Of a DNA stretch of 64,000 nucleotides, positions 26,796-35,286 are shown one piece after another (position 1 is the first letter of the stretch; each line of letters begins with the position of its first letter). Source of the stretch: Paenibacillus sp. H1-7 (GTDB taxonomy: Bacteria > Bacillota > Bacilli > Paenibacillales > NBRC-103111); assembly GCF_022354825.1 (NCBI RefSeq), contig NZ_CP031168.1:4155501-4219500 (forward strand). The letters are read 5' to 3'. Below the pieces are notes generated by a model. That model ran no database searches, was not told the origin of the DNA, and worked only from the letters and a program-made list of their open reading frames with translations. The position numbers and the translations under genes are program-made.

Positions 26796-28346
26796 ATGAT
26801 GAGCTGTACTATCGAAGGCAATTTGCCGGCCTTGCGAACAATGCTGGAGGAGGATCCTTCGTTAGTAAATCGAAGTGTCGGGTACTTCACTCCGCTTCAT
26901 TTTGCCGTACGATCCGGGAACATCGACAGCGTACGCTTATTGCTCGAATACGGAGCCGATCCGACGGAGAGAACATTAGGCTGGCAGGATGACTCATGGA
27001 CCAAAGCGAAGGATCGCGGATATGAAGATATTGCGAACCTGCTGGAAACGCATATGGGTCATCGCTACAAAAGCTCACCGGCAGGAAGCGGCATCGTGGA
27101 AAGTATTAAGAACCGGGATCGAGATGAGATCCTAAGACAGCTTAATGCGGACCCGGAATCGATCCACACCGGCGACGAACGTGGCAACCGTCCGCTTCAT
27201 TGGGCTGTGCTCACCCGGCAAATGTGGCTCATTGATGAATTGCTAAGCCGCGGGGCTGATTTGCAAGCAGCCAGAGTGGATGGAGCTACACCGATTCAGC
27301 TTGCTATTGACGGGGATTACTGGTATCGGGCCAACCGGGATTTAAGCCAGGAAGCTATTCGCGATCAATGGATTCTTGTAGGCTATTTGCTGGCTTGCGG
27401 CGCCGAGTATGACTTATGCACGGCTGCCTCCGTAGGCGACACGATTCATGCACGCAGCCTATTGGAAGCGAAGCCGGGGCTAATACACGAGAAAAATGCC
27501 ATTGGCAAGAGACCGTTAAGCTATGCGGCCAGAAGCGGTTACCTGACCATGCTGAAGCTTCTTTTGGAATACGGTGCAGATCCGAATGGTGATGAAGAGT
27601 CCGGAAAGAATGGAAGCGCTCTCTGGCAGGCAGCCAAGGGAAATTATCTGGATTGTGCGCAATTACTTCTGGACCATGGCGCGAATCCGAACAGCGATGT
27701 GTATGCCAGCGGCAACCCATTATATATTGCTATGAGCAATGGGCACGATAAGATGGTCCATTTATTATATTCGTACGGTGCCTCGGTAAACCTGGATTGT
27801 GCCTGCTGTTTGGGCAGAATCGATTTGGCGGGAGAAATCATAAGAGCCAATCCTTCGTTAATCGAATCCGGTGATTACGGTCCTTTATGTATGGCGGCAG
27901 GATATGGCCACACGGACATCGTCAGGCTTCTCATTCGCAGCGGCGCGGATTTGAACGCAGTGTGGTATGCGAACAATTACATGGGATACGCTTTGGATAC
28001 CGGACTTGAAATGGTCCGACTACTTCTTGACGCCGGTGCCGATCCCAACAATGCAAATTGGCAAGGGATAACCTATCTGCATATAGCTGCATGGCTCGGT
28101 AATGTTGAATATGCGAAGCTGCTGTTAGACTGCGGCGCCGAGCTTGAGCCTATCGATCAAGAGTATGGTACTACGCCGCTCGGCTGGGCGGCCAAGTACG
28201 GACGAACCGAGATGGTCCGCTTTTTGCTTAGCAGAGGGGCGAATCCGTTACTCCCGAAAATAGAGCCGTGGACGCAACCGTTGGCATGGGCGATCCGTAA
28301 AGGATATAAGGAGATTGCCGTACTTCTTTCGAACGAGAACATTTAA
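26796..28346 (+). CDS. Ankyrin-repeat protein
   Basis: A protein of at least 516 residues made almost wholly of ankyrin repeats, about ten or more (for example FTPLHFAVRSGNIDSVRLLL and TPLGWAAKYGRTEMVRFLL). No signal peptide or catalytic domain is visible, so it is probably a cytoplasmic protein-binding scaffold. The start is odd. AGGAGAGG at 26754-26761 is too far from ATG 26796, and the intervening in-frame codons (LINQDRIKA) look coding, yet contain no ATG, GTG or TTG. Either an unusual start codon near 26769-26772 is used or ATG 26796 is read without a good site. Confidence 0.85.
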   Translation: MMSCTIEGNLPALRTMLEEDPSLVNRSVGYFTPLHFAVRSGNIDSVRLLLEYGADPTERTLGWQDDSWTKAKDRGYEDIANLLETHMGHRYKSSPAGSGIVESIKNRDRDEILRQLNADPESIHTGDERGNRPLHWAVLTRQMWLIDELLSRGADLQAARVDGATPIQLAIDGDYWYRANRDLSQEAIRDQWILVGYLLACGAEYDLCTAASVGDTIHARSLLEAKPGLIHEKNAIGKRPLSYAARSGYLTMLKLLLEYGADPNGDEESGKNGSALWQAAKGNYLDCAQLLLDHGANPNSDVYASGNPLYIAMSNGHDKMVHLLYSYGASVNLDCACCLGRIDLAGEIIRANPSLIESGDYGPLCMAAGYGHTDIVRLLIRSGADLNAVWYANNYMGYALDTGLEMVRLLLDAGADPNNANWQGITYLHIAAWLGNVEYAKLLLDCGAELEPIDQEYGTTPLGWAAKYGRTEMVRFLLSRGANPLLPKIEPWTQPLAWAIRKGYKEIAVLLSNENI

Positions 28347-28465
28347 CGATGTTAATTGATACTTGGAACGGCGTAAGGGCTGTTTAGCAGGGAAATCTTA
28401 AATGATGTCGAAAGAATTACTGGTTCACCAAAGACAAGAACTTTATAGCGAGGAGCGAATTTATT

Positions 28466-28876
28466 TTGTTTTTGCATTTTTTACAGTCCCGAGAGCATAA
28501 GAAAGCATTCCTGGAGCTGGCTCAAGTCGTGGCTCAAGCCGACGGGTTTGTTAGCGGCAAGGAGCGAGGATATCTGCACACCTTCATGGATGAAATGAAC
28601 ATGAGTCAGGATCTGCAAGTCATTTCTGAAGCGAGAAAGCTCCCCGATATTGTCGAAGATTTAAAGGAAGACCATGTCAAGGACATTGTATTCATGGAAA
28701 TATTGCTGTTGATGTATGTAGACGGCGATTATAACGATGAGGAAAAGCAAATCGTGAAGGATTTGAAGGAGCTGTTCGGCTTCTCCGATGAGAAATACGA
28801 AGCGTTCCGCAGCTGGGTCATTCGTATGGACCAACTGAAAATTGAAGGCATGAAGCTCATTTTGAATACCAAATAA
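28466..28876 (+). CDS. TerB-like helical acidic protein
   Basis: A 136-residue all-helical protein. Two acidic loops, AQADGFVSGKERGYL near 26-40 and VDGDYNDEEKQIVKD near 90-105, resemble the duplicated metal-binding loops of TerB/YebE proteins. The start is TTG with AGGAG ten bases upstream. A strong terminator follows. Function in this genome is unknown; TerB proteins elsewhere are linked to tellurite and phage stress. Confidence 0.65.
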   Translation: MFLHFLQSREHKKAFLELAQVVAQADGFVSGKERGYLHTFMDEMNMSQDLQVISEARKLPDIVEDLKEDHVKDIVFMEILLLMYVDGDYNDEEKQIVKDLKELFGFSDEKYEAFRSWVIRMDQLKIEGMKLILNTK

Positions 28877-28885
28877 TCCGCTATA

Positions 28886-28931
28886 ATCCAGGAAAGCAGG
28901 GTATGAAGTACCTAGTTCCTGGATTTTTTTG
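28886..28931 (+). terminator. Rho-independent terminator
   Basis: ATCCAGGAA (28886-28894) pairs with TTCCTGGAT (28916-28924), followed by seven T. Confidence 0.88.
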
Positions 28932-29157
28932 CATTTAAGTAAGCTTTAAGGAGCTTTTATCCTTTTGGAAATCGGTTCATTTGTAAGGATGGACTGGGAA
29001 AATACAATGAAAACCAAAAGAATAACATAAAAAAACACAACGTAACGTAAATTAACGATATTAATTATTTTTCGAGATAAGGTATGATAGATCTTGTACT
29101 TTTTTTGGATGTTATCATCCTGAATCGCAACTAAATAGGAGAGAAGAGAGAGAAGCC

Positions 29158-30717
29158 ATGAAAAAAGCATTAAGTTTAGTCATGGTCACCGCCGTTGCTG
29201 CAGGTTCCCTGGCAGGCTGTGCACCAAAAAACGATGGTTCTGCTAACAGCTCCAACGGAGCAGGCGCAACAGGACCGACCAAGTTTTCCATTGCCCTTCC
29301 TATCACTACAGGGGACGGCTATGGACAGCGTTCACCGGACTTGAACAAGGACAAGTGGGTACAAAGATTGAACAAGCTCGCCAACGTAGAATTGGACGTT
29401 CGTCTTATTCAACGGGAGAAAATGAGCGTGCTGTTCGCAGGAAATGATATCCCGGACGTGCTTGGAACGCTGGATATGCCGACAGGCAAAGATATGGCCG
29501 GATCCGTGGAAGCCGGCGTCTTCATGCCGCTCGACGATTTGCTGAAGGAATATGCACCTACCGTGTATAAGAACGTTCCTAAAGCAGCGTGGGACTCCGT
29601 TACCTACAAGGGCCAAATTTACGGGATTCCAAGCTATTTGACGAATCCTTCGCGCCGCGGCACGTACATCCGTACGGATTTGCTTGAGAAAACAGGGCTT
29701 GCTGCGCCGAAGACCGTCGATGAGTTCTTGAACGTAATGCGTGCCTTCAAGAAGCTCGGCGTAGAAAATCCTTATCAAATGCGGGAAAACTTCAAGTATG
29801 CCGACATTCTGCTCGGCGCGTTTGACGTACTGCCGTACAAAGACCAGTTCGAGAAGCAGGGCGACCAAATCGTACCGAAGTTCTTTGACGTGGAAAATAC
29901 GCAAAAAGCATTGCAAGCCTACAAAACGATGTATGATGAAGGCTTGATGCCGAAGGATTTCGCAACAATCAGCTCCACCGACTACAGCAAGAACATCAAC
30001 GCCGGTAAAGCAGGCATGTGGTCCGCTAACGTAGGAACCGGGCTGAGAGACTTCAGAACCAATATTAAAGCTATCGATCCGGCTGCCAAAGTGGATGTTA
30101 TTCCTTCTCCGAAAGGACCTGAAGGAAAAGGCGGATACTTCCTGTATTCTCCGATGGTTACAGCATACTACATCAACAAAAACGTAGATAAGCAAAAAGC
30201 TATCGGCATCATGAAGTACATTGAATGGATGCAAACCGAGGAAGCGGCCAAGTTTTTCAGCTTCGGCGTTGAAGGAGAAAACTACACGGTCGAGAACGGT
30301 AAAATCAATTACAAATTCCCGACGAACAAAGAAGAGTCGCAAGAGGAATCGTTCCGTACTTCTTTGAGAATGGCGTCCGACGCTACGTATAACAAGCTTC
30401 AATTGGAGCTGAGCGCCGACGGTAAAGAAATTTTGAGCGCATTTGACAACGTGTTGTCCAAAGAGGGCTTGCCTGGTATCGGGTTCTACCCGGATTTGAA
30501 AGCTTTCTCCAAATATCCGGACTTGACTCCGCTCGGAGATACCGGTCCAAAATTGATTATCGACCATATGATCAAAATGATTTACGGCAAGGAGCCGATT
30601 TCCGATTGGCCTAAAGTTATCGAGGAATACAAGGCTAAAGGCGGCAACGAGATCATCAAAGAAGCGACCGAGCGTTATAACAACAAAGACGGCGTTTCTA
30701 TCTTTAACAATCAATAA
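29158..30717 (+). CDS. Orphan ABC solute-binding lipoprotein, LplA type
   Basis: A 519-residue binding lipoprotein with lipobox SLAGC (C21). Family phrases include VLFAGNDIPDVLGTLD, PLDDLLKEYAPTVYKNVPKAAWD-like segment and AIGIMKYIEWMQTEEAAKFFSFGVEG. GAGAGAAG precedes ATG. Unlike the copy at 16955 it stands alone: a terminator precedes it and another follows directly, with no permease or regulator next to it. It may supply permeases encoded elsewhere or serve as a sensor. Confidence 0.9.
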   Translation: MKKALSLVMVTAVAAGSLAGCAPKNDGSANSSNGAGATGPTKFSIALPITTGDGYGQRSPDLNKDKWVQRLNKLANVELDVRLIQREKMSVLFAGNDIPDVLGTLDMPTGKDMAGSVEAGVFMPLDDLLKEYAPTVYKNVPKAAWDSVTYKGQIYGIPSYLTNPSRRGTYIRTDLLEKTGLAAPKTVDEFLNVMRAFKKLGVENPYQMRENFKYADILLGAFDVLPYKDQFEKQGDQIVPKFFDVENTQKALQAYKTMYDEGLMPKDFATISSTDYSKNINAGKAGMWSANVGTGLRDFRTNIKAIDPAAKVDVIPSPKGPEGKGGYFLYSPMVTAYYINKNVDKQKAIGIMKYIEWMQTEEAAKFFSFGVEGENYTVENGKINYKFPTNKEESQEESFRTSLRMASDATYNKLQLELSADGKEILSAFDNVLSKEGLPGIGFYPDLKAFSKYPDLTPLGDTGPKLIIDHMIKMIYGKEPISDWPKVIEEYKAKGGNEIIKEATERYNNKDGVSIFNNQ

Positions 30718-30732
30718 GATATAGCAATAATT

Positions 30733-30773
30733 AAAAGCATCTGTCTTGAGCAATCAAGGCGGATGCTTTTTCT
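30733..30773. terminator. Bidirectional rho-independent terminator
   Basis: AAAAGCATC (30733-30741) pairs with GATGCTTTT (30762-30770), with inner TCTTGA/TCAAGG pairing. It separates the lipoprotein gene from the convergent GRAS gene. Confidence 0.88.
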
Positions 30774-30782
30774 CATGAAAGG

Positions 30783-31898
30783 TTATCCCGGCTGATTATC
30801 GGGTACGGCTGCAATGACGGATACCAGATTGGTGCTGCCCATGCCTAACCCTATATGCCAAGGACTCGAAGTGGCATTCATTTTCTCAAAGGTCCTTGAA
30901 GCGTAAAGCCTCATATAAGGACAGGAGGTGAAACCGGCATGCTGCAGACGTCCGATCCAGCGGTTCGTTGTTTCATGTCTTTCAAAGCGGGCTTGCTCAG
31001 GGCTTGCAATAATATCTTCGATCTCCCGACCGAAAAAAATTTTGAGAATCCGGTTTTCTTCATCCGATAAATCCAAGCTGTCGATCAATCGAAACAGGGT
31101 GGAGAAGTGCTCCCAGCAATTGGTAAACCGTTGAAGGGTATCCGGCGTTTGGTGGTCAGAATCCGGCTCGCATAGGACAATGCAGGAGGGCTGGAGCTCT
31201 CGAATGCTTTGCAGCACGGCGGTTTTTACGGAATGGATGCCCGAGGTGCCGAAGTCGCCTATATGATGCATGGCGAAGGTTGCGTTGACCAATAGCCGCC
31301 CGTCATGCGCCGAGAATTGCTTCCAATCGGAAGGAGTCAATCGTTCAATTTCAACAGGGACAGGTTTGAAGAGCAGCGGTATCCCTGCTTGGTAAGCCGT
31401 TTCCTCGACGTTTTTGCGAGCATCCTCCAAGCAGGAGACATTGGGTTCTATGGCATACAGGGTGATGGATGCGGGGCGCTTGCCTTGTCTTGCGAGCAGC
31501 TTTATCAGGCTGACCAATTGGCGGCCGGTACCGATGCCCACTTCAAGCAGAGTAACAGCTTCACCGTGTTGGATGTAGCCGGATAACAAGGAGTTCGACA
31601 GCTCCGATGCATGGAAAATTAATGGAAAGCGGGCTGCCAGAAGGTTAAACAGCTTGATTTGCGGTACGCCGTAATCGCGCAAATATAGATTCATTGGCTT
31701 GATCTCGCTCGGCTCGACTCTTTTCATCAAAGCGGTTGCGAACAAGTAATACAGCAGATCTCCCGGCTTTTCCTTCATCTCCAGTCTTCTAATAAACAAG
31801 TCGAGCTTAGCCTTCGTATCGGCACTATGTGAAGCAGCGGTTTCCGTCATTAGCGATTGGAGTATGGCGTCATAGGACATAGTTACATCGTTCATCAT
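30783..31898 (-). CDS. Bacterial GRAS-domain protein (SAM methyltransferase fold)
   Basis: A 371-residue protein whose C-terminal two-thirds follow the plant GRAS layout. Near 119-127 is EVGIGTGRQ, a SAM-type glycine loop in place of the plant VHIID region. Near 205-213 is NATFAMHHI, like the plant LHHL phrase. Around 225-275, LQSIRELQPSCIVLCEP and a STLF-D-LD stretch match the PFYRE region. Residues 289-323 (FGREIEDIIA...ERHE...W...RL..AGF) are almost a plant signature. The end (SSPWHIGLGM) resembles SAW. Bacterial GRAS proteins are known as a Rossmann methyltransferase family; small-molecule methylation is likely. The start is ATG 31898 or 31895 (AAAGGG upstream), not the ATG abutting the site. 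Confidence 0.8.
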   Translation of the reverse strand: MMNDVTMSYDAILQSLMTETAASHSADTKAKLDLFIRRLEMKEKPGDLLYYLFATALMKRVEPSEIKPMNLYLRDYGVPQIKLFNLLAARFPLIFHASELSNSLLSGYIQHGEAVTLLEVGIGTGRQLVSLIKLLARQGKRPASITLYAIEPNVSCLEDARKNVEETAYQAGIPLLFKPVPVEIERLTPSDWKQFSAHDGRLLVNATFAMHHIGDFGTSGIHSVKTAVLQSIRELQPSCIVLCEPDSDHQTPDTLQRFTNCWEHFSTLFRLIDSLDLSDEENRILKIFFGREIEDIIASPEQARFERHETTNRWIGRLQHAGFTSCPYMRLYASRTFEKMNATSSPWHIGLGMGSTNLVSVIAAVPDNQPG

Positions 31899-32016
31899 CT
31901 TCATCCCTTTCTTCTGGTGCTTGCGGCACGTGGACTACAAAACAATTATAGAAGCACATTTTCCCGGGGGTAAGGGATAGAAGCGGGAATTGTTACGGGA
32001 ACTATTCGGGAACATT

Positions 32017-32044
32017 TTCACACAGCTTCCGCCTGTCGTATAAT
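32017..32044 (+). promoter_or_regulatory. Candidate SigA promoter of the DUF1294 gene
   Basis: TTCACA (32017-32022), 16-base spacer, TATAAT (32039-32044). Confidence 0.5.
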
Positions 32045-32083
32045 AGAAACCGAGAGTGGCGAAAGAGCCGGTCGTTACGAAAG

Positions 32084-32368
32084 GTGGTCTTCATACTGTT
32101 TCTATTGACTTATTTGGCGGTGCTGAACATTGCCGGCTTTATGATGATGGGCTATGACAAATCCCAAGCGGTACATCATGGACGAAGAGTGCCTGAGAAG
32201 CGTTTGTTTGCGGTAGCGGCGGTTGGGGGAGCATTGGGAGCGTGGCTGGGAATGAAAATATACCGGCACAAAACGAAGCACCTGTCCTTTGTCATCGGAC
32301 TGCCCGTCTTGTTCGTGCTGAATATGGTTTGTATTTATTACTTTACAGACTTCTATTATTCCGATTAA
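32084..32368 (+). CDS. DUF1294 membrane protein
   Basis: A 94-residue integral membrane protein of the DUF1294 family. Signatures are FMMMGYDKSQAVHHGRRVPE, the following RLFAVAAVGGALGAWLGM helix and the basic KTKH turn. Three hydrophobic segments are present. The function of the family is not established. The start is uncertain: GTG 32084 lies on the AAAGG site itself, and a CTG at 32096 would have normal spacing. Confidence 0.8.
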   Translation: MVFILFLLTYLAVLNIAGFMMMGYDKSQAVHHGRRVPEKRLFAVAAVGGALGAWLGMKIYRHKTKHLSFVIGLPVLFVLNMVCIYYFTDFYYSD

Positions 32369-32414
32369 TATCAAAGATTTCAGCTAACCCCAGGGCCAAG
32401 CAGGCAAAAAGAAG

Positions 32415-32462
32415 AAACGGTATCCGGAATGCGTATTTTGCGTATCCGATACCGTTTTTTTT
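32415..32462 (+). terminator. Rho-independent terminator
   Basis: AAACGGTATC (32415-32424) pairs with GATACCGTTT (32448-32457), followed by T. Confidence 0.88.
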
Positions 32463-32484
32463 GTAAAAGGAGAAAGACACTCAC

Positions 32485-32513
32485 TTTACATACATACTGT
32501 ATGTATGTTAATA
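32485..32513 (+). promoter_or_regulatory. VOC/TetR promoter with palindromic operator
   Basis: TTTACA (32485-32490), 17-base spacer, TTAATA (32508-32513). A palindrome with ten-base arms (ACATACATAC and GTATGTATGT, centre 32498) spans the -35 end and the whole spacer. This is the classic placement for TetR repression, and a TetR gene is second in the operon. Confidence 0.7.
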
Positions 32514-32544
32514 TGGGCTTACACCAAATTTTGGAGGCGATTTT

Positions 32545-32982
32545 ATGAAATGGAACAGCTTTTATACCGTTATTTTGACGGACAACGTTGCGGCAAGCGC
32601 AGCTTTTTACACAGAGTACTTCGGGTTTGAGATTGTATTTGAATCGGATTGGTATGTTAGTTTAAAATGCTCACAAGGGGACATTCCTTACGAGCTGGCA
32701 ATCCTGGATTCCCAGCATAGCACCATACCAGCACCTTTTCGCAATAGAACGCAAGGACTTATTCTTAATTTCGAAGTGGACGATGTCGATGCGGAGTATG
32801 CGAGGCTTATTACACAGGCAAAGCTGCCGCTGCATCTTGAGCTTCGCGATGAAGAATTCGGTCAACGGCATTTCATCACGTCGGACCCGAATGGTGTGCT
32901 GATCGATATGATCACGATCATTCCGCCGTCCGAAGCCTTCTTGAAGCAATACCAAGAGAATGTATGGGAGGAAGGGAAGTAA
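32545..32982 (+). CDS. VOC-family (glyoxalase/bleomycin-resistance fold) protein
   Basis: A 145-residue protein of the vicinal oxygen chelate superfamily: paired beta-alpha-beta-beta-beta units with VTD-like [19 protein letters not shown] at the N-terminus and [18 protein letters not shown] at the C-terminus. Such proteins bind or modify drugs and electrophiles; no catalytic assignment can be made. GGAGG precedes ATG. The TetR gene begins eight bases after its stop codon, so they form an operon behind the palindromic operator. Confidence 0.85.
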   Translation: MKWNSFYTVILTDNVAASAAFYTEYFGFEIVFESDWYVSLKCSQGDIPYELAILDSQHSTIPAPFRNRTQGLILNFEVDDVDAEYARLITQAKLPLHLELRDEEFGQRHFITSDPNGVLIDMITIIPPSEAFLKQYQENVWEEGK

Positions 32983-32989
32983 GCGATAC

Positions 32990-33574
32990 GTGAAACGTAA
33001 CAAGGAAGACACGAACGCAACGATTCGAGCATTGCTTGACGTTGCCAGAGAGCACTTTACCGTCAAAGGGTTTGCGGCAGCTTCGCTGGAAGAGCTCGCG
33101 AATGAAGCGCAATTGACGCGCGGTGCGCTGTATCATCATTTTGGCAGCAAGAAGCAGCTGTTTATCGCGGTGTTGGAATCCGTTCAGCATGAGGTGGCAC
33201 AGCGTGTCGAACAGGATGCGGCTCAAAGCGACGATGTCTGGGAGCAGCTGCTCCGGGGCTGCCGGGCTTTTGTCAGTGCGGCCGTAGAACCGCGAAACAA
33301 GCGGATTATGCTCATTGACGGACCGGCGGTGCTGGGGTGGGAGCAGTGGAGGAGCATGGATGAGCGGAATTCGATGAGGCTTCTGTATGGACAGCTTGAG
33401 ATGATGCAAAACGAAGGCTACATTGGAAACGTGTCTATCGATGCTCTCACGCACACTCTTTCGGGTGCTTTGAATGAATCGGCGCTTTGGATAGCTCAGA
33501 CGGAGGATAGCGAACGGGCGCTGGAGGAAACGATGCACGTCATTTCCCTTTTGCTGAGCGGTTTTAAAAGGTGA
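32990..33574 (+). CDS. TetR-family transcription repressor
   Basis: A 195-residue TetR repressor. The N-terminal HTH reads TIRALLDVAREHFTVKGFAAASLEELANEAQLTRGALYHHFGSKKQL as two linked segments; the rest is a helical ligand-binding domain. GTG 32990 is preferred, with GGAAGG upstream inside the end of the VOC gene. It likely represses its own operon through the palindrome at 32488-32508. Its inducer is unknown. Confidence 0.9.
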   Translation: MKRNKEDTNATIRALLDVAREHFTVKGFAAASLEELANEAQLTRGALYHHFGSKKQLFIAVLESVQHEVAQRVEQDAAQSDDVWEQLLRGCRAFVSAAVEPRNKRIMLIDGPAVLGWEQWRSMDERNSMRLLYGQLEMMQNEGYIGNVSIDALTHTLSGALNESALWIAQTEDSERALEETMHVISLLLSGFKR

Positions 33575-33638
33575 CAAGAGTAAGACCGGCGATTAAAATA
33601 AAATTCTGCCCAAGCTAATGAAGGAGGATTGCAGCCAA

Positions 33639-33998
33639 TTGAATACGCTGAAGCTTCGTCCGTTTATTCCGTCCGGTGAAGATTATCCGTTGGCACAACG
33701 TTTTTTCGAGGATTTGGGTTTTATCGTTGTGTATTCCGACAGCAGTTTGACGATTTACCGAACAGGGGAGCAAGAGTTCTTCTTGCAAAACTATTCCAAT
33801 CGCGGATTCCAGGAAAATTTCATGGTAGAGCTGATTGTATCGGATTTAGATGACGTATGGGAGCATCTGCAGACGTTAACGGATAAATATCCGATCCGAA
33901 TCAAGGAGCCGACATGGTACCCATGGGGCAAACGCGAGGTTCATTTGATCGATCCTGCGGGCGTGTGCTGGCATATCTCGCAGGTGAACCTAACATAG
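33639..33998 (+). CDS. VOC-family protein
   Basis: A 119-residue VOC-fold protein (LRPFIPSGEDYPLAQRFFEDLGF at the start, split here into FIPSGEDYPLAQ and RFFEDLGF; REVHLIDPAGVCWHI near the end). TTG 33639 is chosen because AAGGAGG lies eleven bases upstream; the upstream in-frame ATG 33618 would place that site inside the gene. It probably reads from the TetR operon, with a terminator after it. Confidence 0.8.
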   Translation: MNTLKLRPFIPSGEDYPLAQRFFEDLGFIVVYSDSSLTIYRTGEQEFFLQNYSNRGFQENFMVELIVSDLDDVWEHLQTLTDKYPIRIKEPTWYPWGKREVHLIDPAGVCWHISQVNLT

Positions 33999-34012
33999 AG
34001 TACAGAATGAGA

Positions 34013-34036
34013 ACGGGCTGCGGAGCCCGTTTTTTT
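34013..34036 (+). terminator. Rho-independent terminator
   Basis: ACGGGCT (34013-34019) and AGCCCGT (34024-34030) form a perfect stem with a four-base loop, followed by six T. Confidence 0.88.
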
Positions 34037-34130
34037 CATATTACATTCAGCAGTAGTAAGTCCGAGATCATCAGATTTTGTAGAGCGGCATAGATCATGG
34101 AACCCAAAATCCATAATAAAAAATAAGGGG

Positions 34131-34161
34131 TTGCACCTCACGCGGCGTGAGGTTGTATAGT
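34131..34161 (+). promoter_or_regulatory. MerR-type promoter with 19-bp spacer and operator
   Basis: TTGCAC (34131-34136) and TATAGT (34156-34161) are separated by exactly 19 bp. The dyad ACCTCACGC-G-GCGTGAGGT (34135-34153) fills the spacer. Overlong spacers with a central dyad are the signature of MerR-activated promoters, which the protein untwists. The MerR gene is immediately downstream, implying autoactivation. Confidence 0.82.
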
Positions 34162-34198
34162 GAGCTTACCGGTAAAATCAAGCGCGCGAAATGAGGGG

Positions 34199-34924
34199 AT
34201 GGTTATTAAGCGAACCTTTTGGAAAGTAGGAGATTTGGCCGGCCAAACCGGGCTTACCGTCCGGACGCTTCATCATTACGATGAAATCGGGCTGTTCTCC
34301 CCATCGATGCATTCCGAATCGGGCCACAGGCTGTACAGCCAAGAAGATATTGCGAAGCTGCAACAAATTCTTTCACTGAAACAGCTTGGGTTCACGTTGG
34401 AGGAAATAAAAGAGATTTTGTCCAACCCGTACTACAACAAGCTCGAAGTAATCAAATTTCATTTGGACGGCATTAAGGAGCAAATCCGGATCAAGGAACA
34501 GATGCATGAGCAGCTGGAGAGAATATACCAACAGCTCCTGACTCATCAGGAAGTTACGGCTGAGCAATTTATCCAATTAATAGGAGTGACTCAAATGAAC
34601 GCTGACAACTATTTTACGAAAGAACAAATGGAAAAGATGACGGAGCATTTCGGCAGTCTGGAGCAAAGAGCCTTGTATGTAAAAGAATGGGCTGCTATTC
34701 TGGCGAATCTTCGAATAGAGATGGCGAAGGGAACTCCGGCGGAAAGCCTGGACGTTACGAGGCTGGCTGAGCTGCAAAGCTTATTGACCGGAGGCGGCGA
34801 TCTTTCGCTTATCAATGCGATGAAAAAGTACTACATGGATTTCCCGGAAACCGGCGAGAAATTCGGATTGGATGCCGAGCTTTCCGAATATATGAAGAAG
34901 GCTTTGGCCAGTGCAGGCAAATAA
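34199..34924 (+). CDS. MerR/TipA-type regulator with TipAS-like drug-binding domain
   Basis: A 241-residue regulator. Residues 6-75 are a MerR winged helix (WKVGDLAGQTGLTVRTLHHYDEIGL). A coiled-coil dimerisation helix spans 80-115. The C-terminal region 135-240 resembles the TipAS helical domain that captures thiopeptides and other drugs (YFTKEQMEKM, MKKYYMDFPE, and LDAELSEYMKKAL). ATG 34199 lies about 30 bases after the predicted transcription start; a GTG at 34160 would fall inside the promoter. The GAGGGG site is almost touching this ATG, so the start could be slightly off. Ligand-induced autoactivation is expected. Confidence 0.85.
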   Translation: MVIKRTFWKVGDLAGQTGLTVRTLHHYDEIGLFSPSMHSESGHRLYSQEDIAKLQQILSLKQLGFTLEEIKEILSNPYYNKLEVIKFHLDGIKEQIRIKEQMHEQLERIYQQLLTHQEVTAEQFIQLIGVTQMNADNYFTKEQMEKMTEHFGSLEQRALYVKEWAAILANLRIEMAKGTPAESLDVTRLAELQSLLTGGGDLSLINAMKKYYMDFPETGEKFGLDAELSEYMKKALASAGK

Positions 34925-34970
34925 CCGATAGCATAAGGTCATGGCATACCTTTTAACGAATTGCTTCCAA

Positions 34971-34994
34971 GGCCGCTGATCAAGCGGTCTTTTC
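34971..34994 (+). terminator. Rho-independent terminator
   Basis: GGCCGCT (34971-34977) pairs with AGCGGTC (34983-34989), followed by a T-rich tract. Confidence 0.72.
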
Positions 34995-35286
34995 TCTCTG
35001 AACAGTCTTGACTCCGCTTCAATGGCTCAAGCTGCTGAAAGCTAATGCATCATTAATTAATTAATTAATTAATTAATTCCTGTTTACTAGCGCCGATCGT
35101 CAATATAGCAATCGAGAAGAAACGAACGCACGTTTCGTATGGTATGGTAACGGTACGCAAGATAACGCGCTTATAGACACATCAAACTGCTTCATTTAGG
35201 ACACTTTAAAATCTTCAGTCTTGATGGGCAGCCTCATACCGTTACATGAATTCCAGCCCGCCAAGAACGTGAAAGGAGCAGTCTCT
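34995..35286. other. Intergenic region with candidate operator
   Basis: About 290 bases with no protein seen. It holds an ATTA microsatellite (listed separately) and the perfect inverted repeat GAAACG-AACGCA-CGTTTC at 35119-35136, a possible operator for the beta-lactamase-fold gene downstream. Confidence 0.45.
35052..35078. repeat. ATTA tetranucleotide microsatellite
   Basis: Twenty-seven consecutive bases of period four (ATTA repeated nearly seven times). Confidence 0.9.

Noticed and set aside
28946..29170. 74-codon minus frame before the orphan lipoprotein
   Set aside because: It overlaps the lipoprotein start and its AT-rich leader; no ribosome site.
29332..30753. 473-codon open frame opposite the orphan binding protein
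   Set aside because: It is fully antisense to a clear lipoprotein gene, matches no family and has no ribosome site; it reflects codon bias.
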